Assembly (NCBI RefSeq): GCF_002015115.1
Contig: NZ_MUYA01000004.1
Coordinates: 1 to 64,000, forward strand
Origin: Haemophilus paracuniculus
GTDB taxonomy: Bacteria; Pseudomonadota; Gammaproteobacteria; Enterobacterales; Pasteurellaceae
Direction: 5' to 3'
DNA: 64,000 nt
In this document: one piece after another, positions 57,084-64,000 of the stretch
Layout: every line of letters starts with the position of its first letter
How positions within the stretch are numbered: position 1 is the stretch's first letter
Translations under genes and position numbers: made by a program
The notes under the pieces: generated by a model
Database searches by the model: none
Seen by the model: only the letters and a program-made list of their open reading frames with translations
What the model was told of the DNA's origin: nothing

Positions 57084-57812
57084 TTAGTTCATATATAAGC
57101 CGCCATTCACGTGAATGGTTTCGCCTGTGATGTAGCCAGCGTCGTCAGAGGCTAAGAATGCCACCGCTTTGGCGATGTCTTTCGCTTGCCCTAATTGACC
57201 TGCTGGAATCTGGCTGAGGATCGCATTTTTTTGCTCGTCCGTCAGTTCATCGGTCATATCAGTCGCAATAAAACCAGGGGCGACCACGTTCACGGTAATG
57301 CCACGGGAAGCCACTTCTTTGGCGAGGGATTTTGAGAAGCCCACCAAACCTGCTTTCGCCGCACAATAGTTGGTTTGCCCTGGGTTGCCCATTGAGCCAA
57401 CCACCGAACCAATCGTAATGATACGCCCGAAACGTTTTTTCATCATTGTGCGTAACATCGCTTTTGACAGGCGATAAACAGACGTGAGGTTGGTTTGGAT
57501 AATGTCGAACCATTCCTCATCTTTCATACGCATTAACAGGTTATCACGGGTGATCCCTGCGTTATTGACGAGAATATCAATGTCGCCAAATTGCTCTTTG
57601 ATTTGGGCTAACACTTGCTCAATCGAATCGGCGTCCGCCACGTTTAGCACTAAGCCTTTGCCGTTCTCGCCTAAATAGGCTGAGATCGATTCCGCCCCTT
57701 TTTCTGAGGTTGCCGTGCCGATCACGGTTGCCCCTTTGGCGACTAATTCTTCGGCGATTGCACGCCCGATGCCACGGGTAGCACCCGTTACTAATGCGAT
57801 TTTACCTTGCAT
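57084..57812 (-). CDS. fabG: 3-oxoacyl-ACP reductase FabG
   Basis: A 242-aa short-chain dehydrogenase that reduces beta-ketoacyl-ACP with NADPH in fatty acid elongation. The nucleotide motif GATRGIGRAI is near residue 12, NNAGITRDNLLMRM near 86, and the Ser-Tyr-Lys set lies in GSVVGSMGNPGQTNYCAAKA. The ATG at 57812 follows AAGGAAACC and fits the family; the upstream extension does not. fabD lies upstream with a small exported gene between. Confidence 0.96.
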   Translation of the reverse strand: MQGKIALVTGATRGIGRAIAEELVAKGATVIGTATSEKGAESISAYLGENGKGLVLNVADADSIEQVLAQIKEQFGDIDILVNNAGITRDNLLMRMKDEEWFDIIQTNLTSVYRLSKAMLRTMMKKRFGRIITIGSVVGSMGNPGQTNYCAAKAGLVGFSKSLAKEVASRGITVNVVAPGFIATDMTDELTDEQKNAILSQIPAGQLGQAKDIAKAVAFLASDDAGYITGETIHVNGGLYMN

Positions 57813-57822
57813 TTTGGTTTCC

Positions 57823-58059
57823 TTATGGTTGATTGACGACCGTGGTATTGCTACCCAGTTCGACACATTTCAAGAAAAATTTAGTGCCTGAGTAGAGGCG
57901 ATCAAAATTTTGCTTGGTGGTGGAACAGCCCGAAAGGGTTTCGGACACGGTCAAAATTTTTAAATCTGAATAATCAGGGCGAACAAGCACCAAGGCATAA
58001 TCAGCGAAGCTGTTCGCCGAAAAAAGCAGGGTGCAGAGTAGCCATTTTTTCATTTTCAT
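57823..58059 (-). CDS. Small exported protein between fabD and fabG
   Basis: A 78-aa protein with a signal peptide of about 19 residues (KWLLCTLLFSANSFA). The mature part is about 58 residues, with two cysteines (LSGCSTT, FLKCVELG) that could form a disulphide. It sits 10 nt before fabG and 14 nt after fabD, so it is part of the fab operon. Such a secreted peptide is not usual in fab operons. I do not recognise it. Confidence 0.7.
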   Translation of the reverse strand: MKMKKWLLCTLLFSANSFADYALVLVRPDYSDLKILTVSETLSGCSTTKQNFDRLYSGTKFFLKCVELGSNTTVVNQP

Positions 58060-58073
58060 CGGATTATTCGGGA

Positions 58074-59018
58074 TTACTCGAAAGTTACTGCCTCAAATGA
58101 AGCGACATCATTGACCGCTTTGGCGGAAAGTTCTTTCACGATACGGCTTGCTAAACCTGTTAAAACTTTGTTTGGCCCGATTTCGTAAAGGGTGGTTACG
58201 CCCTCGTTTGCCATTTTTTCCACGGTTTCCGTCCAGCGAACTGGGCTGTAAAGCTGACGCACCAACGCATTGCGGATTGCGGTTGGATCGCTTTCCACCG
58301 CGACGTCCACGTTGTTGATCACAGGCACGCTCGGGGCAGAAAGTTCAATGGTGGCTAAGGTTTCCGCCAATTTTTCCGCCGCAGGTTTCATTAAAGCACA
58401 GTGTGAAGGGACACTAACTGCCAACGGCAATGCACGTTTTGCCCCTGCCTCTTTACACAACGCCCCAGCACGTTCCACCGCATTTTTTGAGCCGGCGATC
58501 ACCACTTGCCCAGGTGAGTTGAAGTTTACCGCCGACACAATCTCGCCCTCTGCCGCTTCGCTTTGAGCTTTGGCACAGGCTTCGATAATCGCCTCATTGT
58601 CTAAGCCGATAATCGCATACATCGCCCCAGTGCCAGCCGGTACGGCTTGCTGCATCAACTGCCCACGCAATTCCACCAGCTTGATCGCATCTTGGAAATT
58701 CAGCACGCCTGCACACACCAACGCCGAGTATTCGCCCAAGCTATGCCCTGCCATTACAGACGGTTTTTGCTCAGGGAATTTCTGTTGCCAAATACGGAAT
58801 AACGCCACGGAAGCGGCGAGCAGAGCAGGTTGAGTGCGGTGGGTTTGGTTGAGATCTTCCGCCGCCCCATTTTGGACGAGATCCCACAAATCATAGCCCA
58901 ACACCTCACTGGCTTGCTGGAAAGTTTGTTGCACCACAGGATAAACAGGGGCGAGATCCGCAAGCATACCAATCGCCTGCGACCCTTGCCCTGGAAAAAC
59001 CATTGCGAATTTTGACAT
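58074..59018 (-). CDS. fabD: Malonyl-CoA-ACP transacylase FabD
   Basis: A 314-aa enzyme that loads malonate from CoA onto ACP. The catalytic Ser is in GHSLGEYSALV near residue 92, the active-site His in SVPSHCALM near 202, and FPGQGSQAIGM opens the protein. The start follows AGGAAAC. First gene of the unit with a small exported protein and fabG; fabH and plsX are not present here. Confidence 0.96.
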   Translation of the reverse strand: MSKFAMVFPGQGSQAIGMLADLAPVYPVVQQTFQQASEVLGYDLWDLVQNGAAEDLNQTHRTQPALLAASVALFRIWQQKFPEQKPSVMAGHSLGEYSALVCAGVLNFQDAIKLVELRGQLMQQAVPAGTGAMYAIIGLDNEAIIEACAKAQSEAAEGEIVSAVNFNSPGQVVIAGSKNAVERAGALCKEAGAKRALPLAVSVPSHCALMKPAAEKLAETLATIELSAPSVPVINNVDVAVESDPTAIRNALVRQLYSPVRWTETVEKMANEGVTTLYEIGPNKVLTGLASRIVKELSAKAVNDVASFEAVTFE

Positions 59019-59079
59019 TGTTGTTTCCTCAATTTTGATATGAATTTGGTGTTATCCTCTTTTACGAGGTCGATTATAT

Positions 59080-59221
59080 GATCTTCCCCCGTTTACGGGG
59101 GAAGTACCCGAAGGGGGAAGGGGGCAAATTTTGTAAAAATAAAAAATTTACGGAAATCTTACCGCTTGTTTGCCCCCTACCCCTGCTTCGCAGGGACTTC
59201 CCCCGCAAGCGGGGGAAGATC
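59080..59221. repeat. Nested-palindrome element before fabD
   Basis: The ends GATCTTCCCCC (59080) and GGGGGAAGATC (to 59221) are exact inverted copies. Within each half there is a strong hairpin (CTTCCCCCG...CGGGGGAAG) and a smaller one, and a G/C tract (GGGGGCAAA, TTTGCCCCC) faces inward. The middle holds an uptake signal. The plan is like that of the other palindromic elements but the sequence is different. Confidence 0.75.
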
Positions 59222-59263
59222 CTTTTTCGTAAATGATAAAGATTTTATTTTTCTTAATTTGGA

Positions 59264-60157
59264 TTAGCCGATAATCTTCGCCAATCTTTCCCCCATTCGG
59301 GTAACAGTGCCTTGGTTGAGGTAGTCTTCAAATTGCACTGCACCTTGTGGGAAGAGGTTGATTACCGTTGAGCCGAGGCGGAATGCGCCCATTTCTTGCC
59401 CTTTTTTCAGTTTAACCGCTGTTTCGCCTTCGCTGAGGTATTCGTAAGTAACGACTTCTTTGGCACGCGGTGGGTTGATCACGCCAGCCCATACTGTACT
59501 CATACTTGCGGTGATTGTCGCTCCGACCAGTATTTGCACCATAGGTCCAAATGCCGTTTCAAATTCGCAGATCACACGTTCGTTGCGGGCGAACAGGTTC
59601 GGAATGTGTTCGGCGAGGAATGGATTAACCGAAAAGAGTTCCCCTGGCACGTAGATCATCTTTTTCAAAGTGGCATCGCACGGCATATGTACGCGGTGGT
59701 AATCCTTTGGTGAGAGGTAGGTGGTGATGAAATTGCCGTTTTTGAATTTGTCGGCAAGTTCGCTATCGTTGGCGAGCAAGGTTTCAAGGGTAAAAGTATG
59801 CCCCTTGGCTTGCAACAGTTGATTTTGCTCGATGTTGCCGAGTTCGCTCACTTTGCCGTCCGCAGGTAAGCAGAGAGCTTGCGGATCTTGGTTGATCGGG
59901 CGAGCGTTCTCTTTCAATGGGCGGATAAAAAATTCGTTGAAAGTCGCATAATCGGACGGATTACTTTTTTCCGCCTCGCCTAAATTAACTTGGTATTTTT
60001 TGGCAAATGCCTTGATGATGAAATGGGTTACTGCCCCCCATTTTTGTTCCGCTAGCCAGCCTGCCATTCGAGTGAGGGCAAGTTGTGGCAGTAAATAGTG
60101 AAGTGCGATTTTCGCCTTTTGCCCGTAGCTTGGGCTGTTGTAGGCTTGTCGTTGCAT
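59264..60157 (-). CDS. psd: Phosphatidylserine decarboxylase
   Basis: A 297-aa pro-enzyme that makes phosphatidylethanolamine at the inner membrane. The self-cleavage motif LGST is intact in FRLGSTVINLF near residue 250, giving a pyruvoyl alpha chain. Other marks are DYATFNEFFIRPLK and DYHRVHMPCDA with the catalytic His. The ATG at 60157 follows AAGGATTT; an upstream extension has no ribosome site. Next upstream is comEA. Confidence 0.95.
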   Translation of the reverse strand: MQRQAYNSPSYGQKAKIALHYLLPQLALTRMAGWLAEQKWGAVTHFIIKAFAKKYQVNLGEAEKSNPSDYATFNEFFIRPLKENARPINQDPQALCLPADGKVSELGNIEQNQLLQAKGHTFTLETLLANDSELADKFKNGNFITTYLSPKDYHRVHMPCDATLKKMIYVPGELFSVNPFLAEHIPNLFARNERVICEFETAFGPMVQILVGATITASMSTVWAGVINPPRAKEVVTYEYLSEGETAVKLKKGQEMGAFRLGSTVINLFPQGAVQFEDYLNQGTVTRMGERLAKIIG

Positions 60158-60235
60158 TTTAAATCCTTGATTTTTGGTAAATAATTCGGGGGCGAAGTAT
60201 AGCAAAAATGTGAGGGATTACCTAATGCAACCGCA

Positions 60236-60266
60236 CAGGCTAAGTTTGACTACCAAACTTAGCCTG
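60236..60266. terminator. Hairpin after comEA
   Basis: CAGGCTAAGTTTG pairs exactly with CAAACTTAGCCTG around a 5-nt loop. It lies just downstream of the comEA stop. The T run is stronger on the plus strand, so termination on the minus strand is likely but less certain. Confidence 0.7.
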
Positions 60267-60278
60267 TTTATTGAGCGA

Positions 60279-60650
60279 TTATTCCAGCACAATTCGATCT
60301 CGGTTTTTGTCGAGGGTGGCTTTGCCGATGCCACTCACTTCGGTAAGTTGTTCAAGGCTCACAAAATTACCGTTTTTGGTGCGGTAATCCACAATCGCTT
60401 GGGCCTTTTTCGCCCCGATACCGACCAATTTATCCTGCAATTCAGCGGCGGATGCGGTGTTGATATTCACTAAATTCGGGTTGGTGGCGGTTTTATTTTC
60501 CACCTTTTTTTCGACCGCTTTTTCCGCCTCTACAAGGGGTTGGATCGGCGGATTTTCTGCTGTCGCCGATGTTTGAACTGCCTCATTTGCAACGGCGAGG
60601 GTGGAAAGTCCGAATAATAAGCTAAGGCTTAGGGATTTGAGCATTTTCAT
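60279..60650 (-). CDS. comEA: Competence DNA-binding protein ComEA
   Basis: A 123-aa periplasmic DNA-binding protein for natural transformation (ComE1 in Haemophilus). The signal peptide ends near VANE; a low-complexity linker follows. Two helix-hairpin-helix motifs cover about 62-123 (VNINTASAAELQDKLVGIGA, LTEVSGIGKATLDKNR). It pulls DNA through the outer-membrane pore. The many uptake signals of this genome agree with active uptake. Confidence 0.93.
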   Translation of the reverse strand: MKMLKSLSLSLLFGLSTLAVANEAVQTSATAENPPIQPLVEAEKAVEKKVENKTATNPNLVNINTASAAELQDKLVGIGAKKAQAIVDYRTKNGNFVSLEQLTEVSGIGKATLDKNRDRIVLE

Positions 60651-60911
60651 AGAATGTTCCTCTTTGGTTATGGATTAAGATTGTGGGTTAGCGTTGAGCA
60701 AAATAACCGCAAGGAAAGGCGTGAGCAATCGGCAAAAATGATTTTGTCGATCCCTGTCGAAAAAATCGATTTTGGTGGTTGCCAACGGGCGAAATTTGAG
60801 CTAGGCGACAATTTACAAAAATTTTGTGAAATCTACCCCCTTGCTACTGAAATTTAAGCGATGATTTGCTAGAATGTCGCCAGTTTTTTACCCTTTATTT
60901 TGGAAAAGCAA

Positions 60912-62606
60912 ATGAATCAGAAAAATCGTATTGAGCCGACTTTCGGCAACGCCAGCGAAACCCCTCGCCCAAATCCTACCCCTGCGGAAAATGCAGAAAG
61001 CACCTTGGAACGCATTAGTAAATCAAGCGAAGTGTTGGCAAGCCTCGCCCCGAAAGAGCCAAAAGTGGAAACCGCAGAAGTAAAAACAGAAGTGAAAAGC
61101 GAGCAAAAGCCAACGATTTCCCCTTTTGTCTCAATGAAAACTAACAATGCCCCTGCTCACACGTTTAGTCAGCCGTTAAATCGCCCTGCGAGTGCGATTC
61201 AAAACAATGCGACTTTTGAGGAAATGCAGCAGGCTCGTCAAGCTCAACCAGCGGTACAACCAACCATTCAAGCCACCGTTCAGCCAACCGCTCAACCGCA
61301 AATTCAGCCTGCGGTTCAGCCGAGTGTTCAAGCAACGGCGAACGTTGCTCAACCACAAATGACGGCTCAACCGCAAAGCACCCCAGTTCAAGCGGCGGCA
61401 ACCGTGGCCAGCGGTGCGATTTCGGCAAATTCTGCCCCTCAACCTGCTACGCAAAGAGTTGAACCAACGGAAATGCCTGCGGTCAAGCCTAGTATGGATC
61501 GTGTGATTCCAGCCGCATCAGGTGCGGCTTCATCAACCAAAGAGGATAAGCAAATGCCAAAAGTGCCGTCAAAATTCCGCCGTATTTTAACCGTGATTTT
61601 ATTAGCCTTATTGGGTGGCGTGGCGTTCTGGTTATTAAAACCAAACACCCCACAAACGGTTGCCGAGTTAGAAAATCAACCGCAAGGCAATAGCTTGCCG
61701 ATTGAGTTCCGCCCAGTAAACGAGGAAGAAGCGAAAGCGGCAGAGGCTCGTGAGGCGGAAGCACTCGCTCAACAACAAGCTCAACAGCAAGAGCAACAAG
61801 CTCAATCATCGGCAGACGCTCAACCGACTCAACAAGCGGATAGTTCCGTAACCATTTCGGGCGATAATAATGCGACTATTGGCGAGCCAGCCCAAACTGC
61901 ATCACAAGGGGAAACCGCTCAAACTGATAATGGCATCACGATCAGTCAAGATGAGGTTGTGGCAAATCAAAATGGCGAAACCACTACCCCAGCAGTAGCC
62001 CCTGTTAAACAGCCAACCGTGAAAGTGGTTAAGCCGAATAGCCAAGGTAGCGTGATTTATCAGCCAGAGCGTAATACGAAAGCGAAAGCAGAAAAAACCG
62101 CAACCGTTGAGAAAAAAGCGGAACAGCCGAAAATCAAGGCGATGACCGCTGCTGAATATAAAGCGAAAGTGGAAAAAAATGCCCGTATGGATCAACTGAT
62201 TCAAAATGTGGAATCGGGTAAACCTGCGGTAGCAAAAGTTACCCCAGCAGCAACAGCTCAAAAAGTGGTTGTAGCCCCAGCACAAAAAGTAGTGGCGACC
62301 GCAGCACCTGCTCAACCTGTTCAAAAAGTTGTGGCAACGGCAGCCCCAGCACAATCTGATACGGTGGTGGCGAGCAAAACAATGACCGTGCCGAAAAGCG
62401 TTTCGTTAATGCAAGTGTTCCGTGATAACGGCTTAAATATCTCAGATGTGAACGCAATGAGTCGTGCCAACGGCATTGTGAGCAACTTAAAAGTGAACGA
62501 AAAAATCACCGTGCGTTTAGATAAAAATAATCGCGTCGTGGAAATGAATATCGGCTCTGGCGGTCGATTCACCCGTCAAGCGGACGGTTCATATCGTTTC
62601 AAATAA
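60912..62606 (+). CDS. oapA: Opacity-associated protein A
   Basis: A 564-aa cell-envelope protein. The first 200 residues are a Pro/Gln/Ala-rich region with repeats (PTIQATVQPTAQPQIQPAVQ). A membrane helix lies near residues 226-246 (ILTVILLALLGGVAFWLL), then a long Gln/Ala/Lys-rich stalk. The C-terminal OapA domain spans about 485-564 (VPKSVSLMQVFRDNGLNISD). OapA affects colony opacity and adhesion in Haemophilus and is related to LysM-type wall binding. The ATG at 60912 is chosen over an upstream TTG. oapB follows. Confidence 0.9.
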   Translation: MNQKNRIEPTFGNASETPRPNPTPAENAESTLERISKSSEVLASLAPKEPKVETAEVKTEVKSEQKPTISPFVSMKTNNAPAHTFSQPLNRPASAIQNNATFEEMQQARQAQPAVQPTIQATVQPTAQPQIQPAVQPSVQATANVAQPQMTAQPQSTPVQAAATVASGAISANSAPQPATQRVEPTEMPAVKPSMDRVIPAASGAASSTKEDKQMPKVPSKFRRILTVILLALLGGVAFWLLKPNTPQTVAELENQPQGNSLPIEFRPVNEEEAKAAEAREAEALAQQQAQQQEQQAQSSADAQPTQQADSSVTISGDNNATIGEPAQTASQGETAQTDNGITISQDEVVANQNGETTTPAVAPVKQPTVKVVKPNSQGSVIYQPERNTKAKAEKTATVEKKAEQPKIKAMTAAEYKAKVEKNARMDQLIQNVESGKPAVAKVTPAATAQKVVVAPAQKVVATAAPAQPVQKVVATAAPAQSDTVVASKTMTVPKSVSLMQVFRDNGLNISDVNAMSRANGIVSNLKVNEKITVRLDKNNRVVEMNIGSGGRFTRQADGSYRFK

Positions 62607-62618
62607 TTCAATTTCAAA

Positions 62619-62645
62619 GGGCAATAGGCGACTATTGCTCTTTTT
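62619..62645 (+). terminator. Hairpin between oapA and oapB
   Basis: GGGCAATAG pairs with CTATTGCTC over a 4-nt loop (one G-T pair), then TTTTTC. It may reduce read-through into oapB. Confidence 0.7.
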
Positions 62646-62663
62646 CATTTAAGGATAGCCGAA

Positions 62664-63083
62664 ATGAAGAAATTTTATGCAGTGGCACTGTTTTCAGCGG
62701 TAATGCTCAGTGGCTGTGCCAATAATCCCCTCGTGCCACCACCCGTTGAGCAGATGCAAAATTCCGTTGAGCCAGCGAAAAAAACGCAAACCAAAAACCG
62801 AGTTTCGGTTAGTCGCCACTCGGTAGAATATCAATGCAAGGGCGATAAAGTGGTGCGAGTGCAACAGGCTCAACCGAAAAAAACGGCGAAAAAAGTGAGC
62901 AAAGCGAAATCGATCACCGTTACCTTTGGCAAATCGACCCACACCCTTTCGGCAACGGTCAATCAGCGAGGTAACCAATACAGCAACATTCGCTGGAATT
63001 GGATTGAAAACCTGAACGGCTATGCGACCTTGCGTGATAATAGCGGTAAGATTTTGGCAGAAAATTGTAAAGTGAAAAAATGA
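62664..63083 (+). CDS. oapB: Opacity-associated lipoprotein B
   Basis: A 139-aa lipoprotein (LSGC near residue 18, Ala at +2). The mature part is basic and has a Cys pair (VEYQCKGDK, LAENCKVKK) around a beta-rich domain like MliC-type lysozyme inhibitors. Length, lipobox and position after oapA fit OapB. Its stop overlaps the waaF start as ATGA, so translation is coupled. Confidence 0.85.
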   Translation: MKKFYAVALFSAVMLSGCANNPLVPPPVEQMQNSVEPAKKTQTKNRVSVSRHSVEYQCKGDKVVRVQQAQPKKTAKKVSKAKSITVTFGKSTHTLSATVNQRGNQYSNIRWNWIENLNGYATLRDNSGKILAENCKVKK

Positions 63084-64000
63084 AGATTTTAGTGATCGCC
63101 CCCTCGTGGGTGGGGGATATGATGATGTCCCACAGCCTTTATCAGCAGCTCAAAACTAATTATCCCAACTGCCAAATTGACGTAATGGCACCCGATTGGT
63201 GTCGTCCGTTGTTGGCGAGAATGCCCGAAGTGCGAACAGCACTCTCAATGCCGATTGGACACGGTTCGTTCCGTTTGTGCGAGCGTTATCAACTCGGCAA
63301 AAATCTGAGAAATCAATATGATATGGCGATTGTGCTACCGAATTCGCTCAAATCTGCCTTTATTCCATTTTTCGCTAAAATCGCCCACCGCCGTGGCTGG
63401 AAAGGGGAAATGCGGTATGGTTTTTTGAACGATTTGCGTGCCAATAAAAACGATTATCCGATGATGGTGCAACGCTATGTGGCGTTGGCGTTCGAGAAAA
63501 AAGCGATTCCAACCGCCGACAATCTGCCGATTGCCAAGCCTTATCTGCAAGTTGATCTAAACCAAGTGGCACAAACCCAAGCCAAATTTGCCAAGCAGTT
63601 TGAATATGCGGAAAATCGCCCTGCGATTGGCTTCTGCCCAGGGGCAGAATTTGGGCCAGCGAAACGCTATCCCCACTATCATTATGCTACCCTCGCCCAA
63701 AAATTGATTGAACAGGGCTACGCCGTTCATCTGTTCGGCTCGAAAAAAGATACGGAAGTGGGCGAGCAAATCCGCCAAGCCTTGCCCGAATCTTTACAGC
63801 GTTATTGTGTGAATTTAGCAGGGCAGACCGACCTCAATCAAGCGGTGGATCTCATTTCCACCTGCCAAGCGATTGTGAGCAACGACTCTGGGCTAATGCA
63901 CATCGCCGCCGCCCTTAACCGACCGCTTGTCGCCTTATATGGACCAACCAGCCCTCAATACACCCCACCGCTTTCCGACAAAGCGGTGATTATCCGCCTG
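63080..64000 (+). CDS. waaF: Heptosyltransferase II, 3' end missing
   Basis: The frame begins MKILVIAPSWVGDMMMSHSL and stays open to the window end, giving about 307 residues of a protein usually near 350. It is a GT9 transferase adding the second heptose to the lipopolysaccharide core. Marks are FCPGAEFGPAKRYP near residue 185, HLFGSKKD, and IVSNDSGLMHIAAAL near 268. The start overlaps oapB by 4 nt. The C-terminus is outside the window. Confidence 0.93.
   Translation, partial: MKILVIAPSWVGDMMMSHSLYQQLKTNYPNCQIDVMAPDWCRPLLARMPEVRTALSMPIGHGSFRLCERYQLGKNLRNQYDMAIVLPNSLKSAFIPFFAKIAHRRGWKGEMRYGFLNDLRANKNDYPMMVQRYVALAFEKKAIPTADNLPIAKPYLQVDLNQVAQTQAKFAKQFEYAENRPAIGFCPGAEFGPAKRYPHYHYATLAQKLIEQGYAVHLFGSKKDTEVGEQIRQALPESLQRYCVNLAGQTDLNQAVDLISTCQAIVSNDSGLMHIAAALNRPLVALYGPTSPQYTPPLSDKAVIIRL

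Noticed and set aside
60654..60857. Small plus-strand gene between comEA and oapA
   Set aside because: The 67-codon frame has no ribosome site, contains uptake-signal-like sequence and resembles no protein; the region is better read as promoter and spacer.
61902..62354. Cys- and Trp-rich minus-strand protein inside oapA
   Set aside because: It arises from the repetitive Ala/Pro/Gln codons of oapA read antisense.

Overview
The window is chromosomal DNA of a Pasteurellaceae species from the clade that uses the Actinobacillus pleuropneumoniae-type DNA uptake signal. The core ACAAGCGGTC and its complement occur dozens of times, mostly between genes and often as inverted pairs that form terminators. 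Gene content agrees: oapA/oapB, comEA, bioY, mqsRA and Haemophilus-like operons. The species cannot be named from this evidence.

Layout. 1-402 is the distal end of an rRNA operon (5S, tRNA-Asp, tRNA-Trp). 559-5649 holds an rbsR-like regulator, xerD, a small membrane protein, rpe, bioY, a frameshifted BPL_N-type gene and a TRIC/YadS-like membrane protein. 5732-10488 is a compact minus-strand operon of four little-known genes: a membrane coiled-coil protein, a GTPase, a membrane protein that may be its partner, and a Sel1/WG-repeat lipoprotein. It is the best candidate for an undescribed system. 10637-20194 is mostly housekeeping: miaB, birA, murB, pqiA, rraA, two tRNA-Ser genes and metH. 20238-24467 is AT-rich and accessory: a trypsin-like protease, a terC/terD/terA-like tellurite-stress cluster with an exported small protein, and a divergent XRE regulator. 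24498-30492 has a DUF72 gene, a lipoprotein and a TonB receptor plus ABC importer operon (cobalamin, haem or iron).

30638-42048 holds ypjD, a CorC-family gene, acpP, three tRNA-Lys genes, and mltG-tmk and holB-tatD, which are separated by a repeat element and an mqsRA toxin-antitoxin pair. DUF1523, a disrupted hydrolase, lpxH and a glycosyltransferase follow. 42127-49252 is glyQ and glyS, split by about 4.1 kb of accessory genes: two lipoproteins, a glutaredoxin-like protein, two PD-(D/E)XK-type nucleases, tandem palindromic elements and a membrane-anchored GIY-YIG protein. 49328-64000 carries a GT25 glycosyltransferase, an outer-membrane protein, dapF, rpoZ, a shortened spoT, mutM, brnQ, fabD-fabG, psd, comEA, oapAB and the start of waaF.

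Themes. Envelope building recurs throughout: lpxH, two glycosyltransferases, waaF, psd, fabDG, acpP, murB, mltG and oapAB. Several nested-palindrome repeat elements lie between genes, and one type is a tandem pair directly behind a DUF559 nuclease gene. spoT appears to have lost its helical/zinc-finger region while keeping the HD, synthetase, TGS and ACT domains.
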